NCBI RefSeq assembly: GCF_003287955.1
Contig: NZ_QMKP01000026.1
Span: 1 to 35,504, forward strand
Source: Arthrobacter sp. AQ5-06
GTDB lineage: Bacteria > Actinomycetota > Actinomycetes > Actinomycetales > Micrococcaceae
Reading direction: 5' to 3'
DNA length: 35,504 nucleotides
Below are positions 28,970 through 35,504 of this stretch, piece by piece (the first letter of the stretch is position 1; every line of letters starts with the position of its first letter). Under the pieces are notes generated by a model. It was not told where the DNA came from and searched no databases. It worked only from the letters and a program-made list of their open reading frames with translations. The position numbers and the translations under genes were made by a program.

Positions 28970-31738
28970 CCGTTCCTCGATAGGGGCCGGGGAAACCCAG
29001 CGGTCCAGAGCTGCCTCCAGCGCGGCAAGATCGACGGGCTTGGTGAGATAGTCGTCCATCCCGGCAGCGAGGCACCGCTCACGGTCTTCGTCAAGGGCGC
29101 CGGCGGTCATGGCAATGATGGGCAGATGCCGCGCACCCTCCTCCGTGCGGATGGTCCTTGTGGCCTCAAAACCGTCCATGACCGGCATATGGCAGTCCAT
29201 GAGCACGGCCGCGTAGGAGACGGCTGCAACGGCAGAGACGGCTTCAGCGCCGTCAGGCACAACGTCAGCCAGGTAGCCCAGTCTTTTCACCATCTCCCGG
29301 GCAACGAGCTGGTTCACCTCGTTGTCCTCCACCACCAGAATGCGCCCCCGGGAGGGGATGCCCTGCTTCTCCGGCACACCACGGGCCGCAAGCCGTTCGG
29401 CCGGCTGCGTCCCTCCCCTCAGCCGCAGAAGACGGTCGTAGAGTTCAGAACTGCGCACCGGTTTCATCAACCATTCACGGACACCCGCAGCTGCCAGCTC
29501 AGCCGGATCCATCTGCGGCGTTGACGTCAGCATAATCAGGGAGGTAGGAGCCAGAACTCCGTCGGCGCTGATGGCCCGCGCCAGCTCCATCCCGTCCATC
29601 TCCGGCATGCACATATCCAGTACGACGACGTCGAAGGGCCGTCCGGCGAAGACCGCATCCCGGCACCGGTCCAGGGCAGCGCGCGCATCGCCGACGGTGT
29701 CCGGGTCCATGTTCCACGTCCTGAGCTGGGATTCCAGCACCAGCCTGTTGGTCGCGTTGTCATCCACCACCAGGACCCTGACTCCGGCCAGCAGATCCGG
29801 GGAGCGGACCGCCGCCTCGTCGATGCCCCCGGAGGCCTCCGCTGGCTGCAACGGGAGCACAAACCAGAAGGTGCTGCCCTCACCCGGAGCGCTGGTCAGC
29901 CCGATTTCCCCGCCCATCACCTCGGTCAGCCGCCGCGAGACCGCCAGCCCCAAACCGGTCCCGCCGTACCGGCGCGTGGTGGAGGAATCGGCCTGGGAAA
30001 AGGACTCGAACAGGCGCCGATGATCTTCCGGCTCAATCCCGATCCCCGTGTCACGGACTTCAAACCGCACCGCAGGCCCGCCGGGGTGAAGGTCAACGGG
30101 ATGCACGCGAACGGACACTTCCCCGGAAGGAGTGAACTTCACGGCGTTGGACGCCAGATTGAGCAGGACCTGCCGGATGCGTCCGGCGTCTCCGGACAGC
30201 AGCACCGGCACCTCCGGGCGGCAGTAGGCGATGAGTTCCAGACCTTTGGCGCGGGCAGACTCGCCCAGCAGGCCCGCCACCTCCTCCACCAGAAGCCGCG
30301 GGTCAAAGGCTGCGATCTCCAAATCGACCTTCCCGGCCTCTAGCTTGGACAGATCCAATATGTCGTTGATCAGGGCCAGCAGCACCTCGCCCGCACCCCT
30401 GACCCCTTCGGCATACCGACGCTGCGTCTCATCCAGCGGGGTCCCCAGCAACAAAGCGGTCAGGCCGATGACGCCGTTCATCGGTGTCCGGATCTCATGG
30501 CTCATCGTCGCCAGGAATTCGGACTTCAACCGGCTCGATTCAAGCGCCGCCTCCCGCGCGGCCAGGAGCTCTGCCGCTGCGAGCCGCTGTCCGGTGACGT
30601 CGCGGACGATCTTCGCCATCCCCCGCACGCCCCCACCTTCGGCCCGGATAGGTGAAATGGTCACGGAAACGGGGACCGTCGTCCCGTCTTTGCGCACCCG
30701 CTCCGCCTCGAAACTCCGCGCGACCCCGCGCTCCCGGACATCAGCGAGCAGCGCCTCCTCGCTCCGGCGGAGATGATCCGGAATCAGGAACTGGACGTCC
30801 CGGCCTGTCACCTCGTCCGCTTTATACCCGTGCAGCCGTTCGGCGCCCTTATTCCAGCTGGTGATCACACCCTCCGGGGTTATGCCAATGATCGCATCGG
30901 CCGAGGAATTAACGATCGCGCCGAGACCCTCCAGCTCTGCGATGGCTTCACTTGCCCGGTCCTGTGCACGCTGGCGGGCCGTGATATCACGGAAGCTCCA
31001 GACCCGGCCGACAATGTCATCCCCCACCCGTTGGGGCCGGGAGTAGCGCTCAAACGTCCGGCCATCACGGAATTCCAGCACATCCAGGCTCTCCGCTCCC
31101 GGATCGGCATACAGCTCTTGGACCTTGCGCATGAAGCTGCCCGGATCTGAGAGCTGGTCCACGACGAAACCGATCAGTTTGCCGTCGTCATGGGAATCCA
31201 GCAGATCCGACGGGATGCCCCACAACGCGGCGAACCGTTCATTGGAACCGGCAATCCTCCCGTCGGCAGTCACCACCAGGATGCCGTCGGCGGTGGATTC
31301 CAAGGTGGCGCCGAGCAACGAAAGGGCATCCCTCAGCTCGTTGTCGGTGCGGCGGCGTTCGCTCACGTCCCGGACGGAGGCGACGACGTCCGCGCCCGGA
31401 CCGTCCCCGAGAGCGGCGGCGCTGATTTCGATGGGGAACTCGGTCCCGTCGCGGTGCAGGCCGAAGAGGCCCAGACCGGTCCCGATCCGGAGTATCCGCT
31501 GCCCGGACGCGAAATCATCACTGGTGCCGGCGAACTGGCCTTCGAACCGCACGGGCAGGAGCATCCCGTAATGCCTGTCCAGCAACTCGTCCCGCCGGTA
31601 ACCAAAGAGCTGTTCCGTCTGGGTATTGACGAAGACAATAGAACCGTCCGCACTGACCCTTAGCAGTGCATCCGGCGCCGCCTCGACCAGCTCCTGGTAG
31701 AAATCCGCAGGATCGTTTCCCTTGACTGCTTGTTCCAT
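28946..31738 (-). CDS. soluble hybrid histidine kinase, three PAS domains and two receivers
   Basis: The 930-residue protein has no membrane helix, so it is cytoplasmic. Order: PAS 1 (about 15-125), PAS 2 (about 140-255), PAS 3 (about 268-385, with NSSADAIIGITPEGVITSWN), phosphoacceptor helix FLATMSHEIRTPMNG (H414), ATP domain with NLASNAVKFTP, DTGIGIEP and GGTGLGLA, receiver 1 (VLVVDDN, D708, K759) and receiver 2 (LVVEDNEVNQ, D848, K900). No Hpt domain is present, so the relay needs another protein. ATG 31738 was chosen since upstream codons (to GTG 31810) are not protein-like. It is divergent from gntR; no partner regulator is adjacent, so the signal and output are unknown. Confidence 0.92.
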   Translation of the reverse strand: MEQAVKGNDPADFYQELVEAAPDALLRVSADGSIVFVNTQTEQLFGYRRDELLDRHYGMLLPVRFEGQFAGTSDDFASGQRILRIGTGLGLFGLHRDGTEFPIEISAAALGDGPGADVVASVRDVSERRRTDNELRDALSLLGATLESTADGILVVTADGRIAGSNERFAALWGIPSDLLDSHDDGKLIGFVVDQLSDPGSFMRKVQELYADPGAESLDVLEFRDGRTFERYSRPQRVGDDIVGRVWSFRDITARQRAQDRASEAIAELEGLGAIVNSSADAIIGITPEGVITSWNKGAERLHGYKADEVTGRDVQFLIPDHLRRSEEALLADVRERGVARSFEAERVRKDGTTVPVSVTISPIRAEGGGVRGMAKIVRDVTGQRLAAAELLAAREAALESSRLKSEFLATMSHEIRTPMNGVIGLTALLLGTPLDETQRRYAEGVRGAGEVLLALINDILDLSKLEAGKVDLEIAAFDPRLLVEEVAGLLGESARAKGLELIAYCRPEVPVLLSGDAGRIRQVLLNLASNAVKFTPSGEVSVRVHPVDLHPGGPAVRFEVRDTGIGIEPEDHRRLFESFSQADSSTTRRYGGTGLGLAVSRRLTEVMGGEIGLTSAPGEGSTFWFVLPLQPAEASGGIDEAAVRSPDLLAGVRVLVVDDNATNRLVLESQLRTWNMDPDTVGDARAALDRCRDAVFAGRPFDVVVLDMCMPEMDGMELARAISADGVLAPTSLIMLTSTPQMDPAELAAAGVREWLMKPVRSSELYDRLLRLRGGTQPAERLAARGVPEKQGIPSRGRILVVEDNEVNQLVAREMVKRLGYLADVVPDGAEAVSAVAAVSYAAVLMDCHMPVMDGFEATRTIRTEEGARHLPIIAMTAGALDEDRERCLAAGMDDYLTKPVDLAALEAALDRWVSPAPIEERRKASADG

Positions 31739-31920
31739 TTCTGCCCCCAGCAAACGTTGGCGGCCTTCGCAGCCGCGCACCCGGTCGGCCGGACGGGCCT
31801 CCCCACGCACAGCTTATCCGGCAGCCCCGGATGCGCCCTAGAGGCTGGACAGAGGCGTCGCTCCCGCAGCCCGTGATCCTGGAGTCAGCCTGCGCCATGG
31901 AAACTCCGTCCCGTGCCCGA

Positions 31921-31949
31921 TTGACAGCCGGTGTGACCCGTGCCATATT
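31921..31949 (+). promoter_or_regulatory. promoter of the asparagine operon, probably leaderless
   Basis: TTGACA (31921-31926), 17-base spacer, then CATATT (31944-31949). The ATG at 31956 lies 6 bases past the -10, so transcription would begin at or next to the start codon. No ribosome binding site lies upstream. Confidence 0.6.
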
Positions 31950-31955
31950 TGAAGC

Positions 31956-32705
31956 ATGAACCTGTCAGACAGCCAGACAGCAGGACAGGCTACGCAGTCC
32001 CCCGGCGAGCAGTCCCCCGGAGCCCAGCCGTCCGAAGCCCGGCCATTGGCCCGGCTCAGCGCGGCGGAAGCAGTATTCAACGCCATCCGCACCGACATCG
32101 AGTCCGGCACCGCGGCCGTGGGCGGCAAACTCAGCTCCGAGGCGATGCTCGCGCAGCAGTACGGCGTCAGCCGCTCGGTCATCCGCGAAGCCCTCCGCTC
32201 CTGCACCGCCCTGGGCCTGACCGTCACCAAAACCGGCAAGGGCACGTTTGTGGTCGCCGACAAGATTGCCAATGACCTGACCCTGGGTCAGTACTCCGCC
32301 CGGGACCTCACCGAGGCCCGCCCGCACATCGAGGTTCCGGCAGCAGGACTGGCCGCGCAGCGCCGGACCGATGAGGAACTCGAGACGCTGCGGCACATCG
32401 TCGCCGCCATGACCACGGAAACGGACCCCGAATCCTGGGTTGCCCTCGACTCCAGCTTCCACGCCGCCATCGCCCGCGCCAGCGGCAACAAAGTGTTCGC
32501 CAGCGTGGTGGCAGACATTCGGGGAGCCTTGGCCTTCCAGTCAGAAACCCTGAACATGGTGGCCGACCGCCAGGACGCGTCGGACACCGAACACCAGCAG
32601 ATCCTCGCAGCCATCGAAGCCGGCTCCGCCGAGGCCGCCAGCCTGGCCATGGCCGAACACCTGCGCGCCGTGGGCGTTGCCCTCGATTCCATCCTTAACA
32701 AGTAG
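31956..32705 (+). CDS. FadR-subfamily GntR transcriptional regulator
   Basis: The 249-residue protein has an N-terminal GntR winged helix: AVFNAIRTDIESGTAAVGGK, LSSEAMLAQQYGVSRSVIRE, ALRSCTALGLTVTKTGKGTF. A helical FCD ligand domain follows, with DSSFHAAIARASGN and a C-terminal TEHQQILAAIEAGSAEAASL segment; its aspartate and histidines fit the metal-binding FCD type. It is first in the operon with asparaginase and aspartase, 12 bases before the next gene. It probably senses an amino acid or carboxylic acid and controls the operon. The first 30 residues are glutamine/serine-rich. Confidence 0.93.
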   Translation: MNLSDSQTAGQATQSPGEQSPGAQPSEARPLARLSAAEAVFNAIRTDIESGTAAVGGKLSSEAMLAQQYGVSRSVIREALRSCTALGLTVTKTGKGTFVVADKIANDLTLGQYSARDLTEARPHIEVPAAGLAAQRRTDEELETLRHIVAAMTTETDPESWVALDSSFHAAIARASGNKVFASVVADIRGALAFQSETLNMVADRQDASDTEHQQILAAIEAGSAEAASLAMAEHLRAVGVALDSILNK

Positions 32706-32717
32706 CCCTAGGACTCC

Positions 32718-33815
32718 ATGCCAGCCCCTGCCCTTTCCGCTGCCCAGACCGCTGCCACCGGCACCGCCGCAAGCGGCTCCCGGACCGCAACCGAATCCGG
32801 GACGCTCCCCCGGCACGCACCCCTGGTGCTCGCCACCCGCGACAGGTTGGTGGAAAGTGTCCACTACGGCTCGGCCATCGCCACGGCAGCGGACGGCTCG
32901 ATCCTGGCGACTGCTGGCGACCCCCTGGCCCCGTTCTACCCGCGCTCCTCCCTCAAGCCCCTGCAGGCTGTGGCCATGGTCCGCGCCGGCCTGAACCTCC
33001 CTGCGGACCTGCTCGCCCTGACCGCAGCCAGCCACTCCGGCGGAGCCAAACACCGCGGCGGCACCCAGCGCATCCTCACCATGCACGGGCTTAACGTGGG
33101 CGACCTCGAGAACAGCACCGACCTGCCCTACGGCACCAGCGAACGCGAGGACTGGCTGCGCGCCGGCTTCCACGCCACGCAGTTGACCCAGAACTGCTCC
33201 GGCAAGCACGCCGCCATGGCCGCCACGTGCGTCATCAACGGCTGGCCGGTCAAGGGTTATCTCGACCCGTCCCACCCTCTGCAGCAGCTGATCGCGACCA
33301 CCGTCGCCGAGCTGACCGGCGAGGAGCCCTTCGCCCGCAGCACGGATGGCTGCGGCACACCGCTCTTCGCCCTCACCCTCCGCGGCATGGCCCGCGCCTT
33401 CGGCACCATCGCGGCCGCCGCGGCCCCAATCAGCACCTCCGACGACGGCGGGACCGCCCCGCTCCTCGCGGAAGCCGCCGTCGGACTCGCCATGCGGCAA
33501 CACCCTGACATGGTGGCCGGTGAGCGCCGTGACGTCACCGAGCTGATGCGGCGACTCCCGGGGGCGGTGGCGAAGGACGGCTTTGAAGGTGTGCAGCTGG
33601 TAGGCCTGCCGGATGGCCGCGCAGTTGCCGTGAAGATTTCCGACGGCGGGGACCGCGCCCGGATGCCCGCTACTGTCCACGTACTCAAATCCCTCGGTGT
33701 GGACACCGCGCCGCTGGCTGGCGTCGGCACCGCCCCCGTCCTGGGCGGCGGCCACAAAATCGGTCTGCTGCAGCCTACAGATTTCCTGTCCACGCCCGTC
33801 AACGTAGCCCTGTGA
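32718..33815 (+). CDS. asparaginase, type II-like (PF06089 family)
   Basis: The 365-residue protein belongs to the Rhizobium-type asparaginase family, unrelated to the E. coli AnsB fold. It hydrolyses L-asparagine to aspartate and ammonia. Key motifs are RSSLKPLQ (about residue 76, with the SxxK-type serine and lysine), NCSGKHAAM (about 159-167), and TDGCGTP (about 208-214) whose cysteine and aspartate are part of the metal and catalytic site. No signal peptide is present. The first 35 residues are alanine/threonine-rich and variable. AGGA precedes the ATG. The aspA ATG lies 9 bases after the stop. Confidence 0.92.
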   Translation: MPAPALSAAQTAATGTAASGSRTATESGTLPRHAPLVLATRDRLVESVHYGSAIATAADGSILATAGDPLAPFYPRSSLKPLQAVAMVRAGLNLPADLLALTAASHSGGAKHRGGTQRILTMHGLNVGDLENSTDLPYGTSEREDWLRAGFHATQLTQNCSGKHAAMAATCVINGWPVKGYLDPSHPLQQLIATTVAELTGEEPFARSTDGCGTPLFALTLRGMARAFGTIAAAAAPISTSDDGGTAPLLAEAAVGLAMRQHPDMVAGERRDVTELMRRLPGAVAKDGFEGVQLVGLPDGRAVAVKISDGGDRARMPATVHVLKSLGVDTAPLAGVGTAPVLGGGHKIGLLQPTDFLSTPVNVAL

Positions 33816-33823
33816 GGACCCTC

Positions 33824-35260
33824 ATGACCAACCTGAGCACCAACCTGAGCACCGTGGATGCTGTACCGAAAACCCGGTCCGAGCACGACCTCCTGGGTGA
33901 CCGGGACGTCCCGTTCGACGCTTACTGGGGCGTCCACACGCTCCGCGCGGTGGAAAACTTCCCCATCACAGGGCAGCCGCTGTCCTCGAACATGCACCTG
34001 GTCCGGGGACTGGGCGCCGTGAAGCTTGCCGCCGCCCGCACCAACCGCGAACTGGGACTGCTGGATGCCGAACGTGGCCAGGCGATCGAACAGGCCTGCA
34101 CCGACGTCATGAACGGCCAGCTCAGCGACCAGTTCGTGGTGGACGTGATCCAGGGCGGCGCCGGAACCTCGTCGAACATGAACGCGAATGAGGTCATCGC
34201 CAACCGGGCCCTTGAAATCCTCGGCCACCCCAAAGGCGACTACGCCCGCCTGCACCCCAACGACCACGTAAACCTCAGCCAGTCCACCAACGACGTGTAC
34301 CCCACCGCCGTGAAGCTGGGCACCATCTTCGCCGGCCGGGAACTGCTTGACGCACTGGCCGAACTCGAAGAGGCCTTCGCCGCCAAAGCACTGGAATTCC
34401 GCACCGTGGTGAAGATGGGCCGCACCCAACTGCAGGACGCCGTCCCCATGACGCTGGGCCAGGAGTTTGGCACCTACGCCATCACCATCGGCGAGGACCG
34501 GCTGCGCCTGGCAGAGGCGGAACTGCTCATCCACGAAATCAACCTCGGCGCCACAGCCATCGGCACCGGCCTGAACGCCCCCGCCGGCTACGCCGAGGCA
34601 GCCTGCCGGCACCTGGCCGAGGTCACAGGCCTCCCCCTGGTCACCGCCGTCGACCTCATCGAAGCCACCCAGGACGTGGGCGCCTTCGTGCACCTGTCCG
34701 GCGTGCTCAAGCGCGTGGCCGTGAAGCTCTCCAAGATCTGCAACGACCTCCGCCTGCTCTCCTCCGGCCCGCGCGCGGGCTTCGGCGAGATCAACCTGCC
34801 GGCCGTCCAGTCCGGCTCCTCCATCATGCCCGGCAAGATCAACCCGGTAATCCCGGAAGTGGTCAGCCAGGTGGCCTACGAGGTCATCGGCAACGACGTC
34901 ACCATCACCATGGCCGCCGAAGCCGGGCAGCTCCAGCTCAACGCCTTCGAACCCATCATTGTCCACAGCCTCCACAAGAGCATCTCCCACCTCGAAGCAG
35001 CCTGCCGCACCCTCACAGCACGCTGCGTCCGGGGCATCACCGCCAACACCGAACACCTCCGCCTCACCGTGGAACAGTCAATCGGCCTGGTCACAGCCCT
35101 TAATCCCCACCTCGGCTACGCCACCGCCACCGCCATCGCCCAGGAAGCACTCGCCACAGGCAAAGGCGTCGCCGAGCTCGTGCTTGAACACGGCCTGCTC
35201 ACCGCCACCCAGCTCCAGGAACTCCTCAGCCCCGAACGCCTGGCCAACCTCAGCAAATAA
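33824..35260 (+). CDS. aspA: aspartate ammonia-lyase (aspartase)
   Basis: The 478-residue protein is a full-length aspartase/fumarase superfamily enzyme, which converts L-aspartate to fumarate and ammonia. It shows YWGVHTLRAVENFPITG, GGAGTSSNMNANEVIANRAL, the NDHVNLSQSTNDVYPTA segment, and the mobile catalytic loop GSSIMPGKINPV (residues about 330-341). YWGxxTxRAxxNFxI and TSxNMNxNE favour aspartase over fumarase, as does the operon with asparaginase. A GTG at 33812 is in frame but overlaps the previous stop; the ATG at 33824 with GAGG upstream was chosen. Confidence 0.95.
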   Translation: MTNLSTNLSTVDAVPKTRSEHDLLGDRDVPFDAYWGVHTLRAVENFPITGQPLSSNMHLVRGLGAVKLAAARTNRELGLLDAERGQAIEQACTDVMNGQLSDQFVVDVIQGGAGTSSNMNANEVIANRALEILGHPKGDYARLHPNDHVNLSQSTNDVYPTAVKLGTIFAGRELLDALAELEEAFAAKALEFRTVVKMGRTQLQDAVPMTLGQEFGTYAITIGEDRLRLAEAELLIHEINLGATAIGTGLNAPAGYAEAACRHLAEVTGLPLVTAVDLIEATQDVGAFVHLSGVLKRVAVKLSKICNDLRLLSSGPRAGFGEINLPAVQSGSSIMPGKINPVIPEVVSQVAYEVIGNDVTITMAAEAGQLQLNAFEPIIVHSLHKSISHLEAACRTLTARCVRGITANTEHLRLTVEQSIGLVTALNPHLGYATATAIAQEALATGKGVAELVLEHGLLTATQLQELLSPERLANLSK

Positions 35261-35290
35261 GCACTCCCGGAAACCAAAAGGACACCACTC

Positions 35291-35504
35291 ATGACAAATT
35301 CCGCCATCACGGACCACACGGTCCCGCCCCAGGCGCACGCCACCGAAAATGCCCTGCACGCGGAGGACACGGGTTATCACAAGAACCTCAAGCCGCGGCA
35401 GATCCAGATGATCGCCATCGGCGGCGCGATCGGCACCGGCCTGTTCCTGGGCGCCGGCGGCCGGCTCAACGCCGCGGGCCCGTCGCTGGTCATCGCGTAC
35501 GCCG
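35291..35504 (+). CDS. ansP: amino acid permease, partial (likely L-asparagine permease)
   Basis: The gene begins at ATG 35291 and runs off the window. The 71 visible residues have a polar N terminus, then YHKNLKPRQIQMIAIGGAIG, followed by TGLFLGAGGRLNAAGPSL. This is the first helix of the AAT/APC amino acid permeases (GAIGTGLFLG is the family signature). AnsP-type transporters carry asparagine; its place after asparaginase and aspartase supports that, but the substrate is inferred from context. Confidence 0.85.
   Translation, partial: MTNSAITDHTVPPQAHATENALHAEDTGYHKNLKPRQIQMIAIGGAIGTGLFLGAGGRLNAAGPSLVIAYA

Noticed and set aside
32541..35056. Minus-strand open frames of 404 and 599 codons opposite gntR, asparaginase and aspartase
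   Set aside because: The opposite strand encodes enzymes with complete signatures in operon order; these frames are Gly/Ala/Val/Asp-rich shadows.

Overview
This is chromosomal DNA from a high-GC actinobacterium, most likely Arthrobacter, Pseudarthrobacter or a close relative in the Micrococcaceae. The evidence is the strong GC bias at third codon positions, many GTG starts with ATGA or GTGA operon overlaps, the actinobacterial rRNA leader element, a DtxR/IdeR-type iron box, and Micrococcales-like protein sequences. No phage, insertion sequence, tRNA or CRISPR array is visible. All assignments come from reading the sequence; no database search was run.

Layout. Positions 1-211 hold the promoter and leader of an rRNA operon that runs leftwards out of the window. 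Next is a ribosomal protein operon, rpmB-rpmG-rpsN (598-1311, minus), of the cysteine-poor, zinc-independent type, closed by a clear hairpin at 535-570. Positions 1565-4094 hold two paralogous SGNH hydrolases flanking a MarR regulator and a YciI-like protein. Positions 4416-9638 (minus) form an iron-siderophore uptake operon: binding lipoprotein, two FecCD permeases, ATPase and siderophore-interacting reductase. It has a DtxR/IdeR-like box over its start. Divergent from it is an MFS exporter with an unusual soluble C-terminal tail plus a TetR regulator, preceded by two matching operator-like palindromes.

Positions 12427-18136 (minus) encode a Wadjet/MksBEF-type SMC complex (JetA, JetB, JetC). 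The nuclease subunit JetD/MksG is absent from the position where it normally lies. A short hairpin repeat occupies the gap downstream of jetC.

Positions 18386-23147 carry small membrane proteins, a long acyl-CoA dehydrogenase and a YchJ-like SEC-C protein. Positions 23280-24662 hold two damaged aldo/keto reductase genes. Then come an atypical SDR protein, an S4-domain RNA-binding protein, a GIY-YIG-like protein, a possible uracil-DNA-glycosylase-fold protein, a hipBA toxin-antitoxin module and a soluble hybrid histidine kinase with three PAS and two receiver domains.

The right end (31956-35504, plus) is an asparagine/aspartate catabolic operon: FadR-type GntR regulator, type II-like asparaginase, aspartate ammonia-lyase and the start of an amino acid permease. 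Together these would import asparagine and convert it via aspartate to fumarate and ammonia.

The most notable features are the jetABC operon without jetD, and a set of intergenic or early-coding palindromes of similar architecture (7321-7383, 8439-8501, 12380-12418, 24672-24740). Two of these lie inside the 5' ends of the adjacent permease genes.
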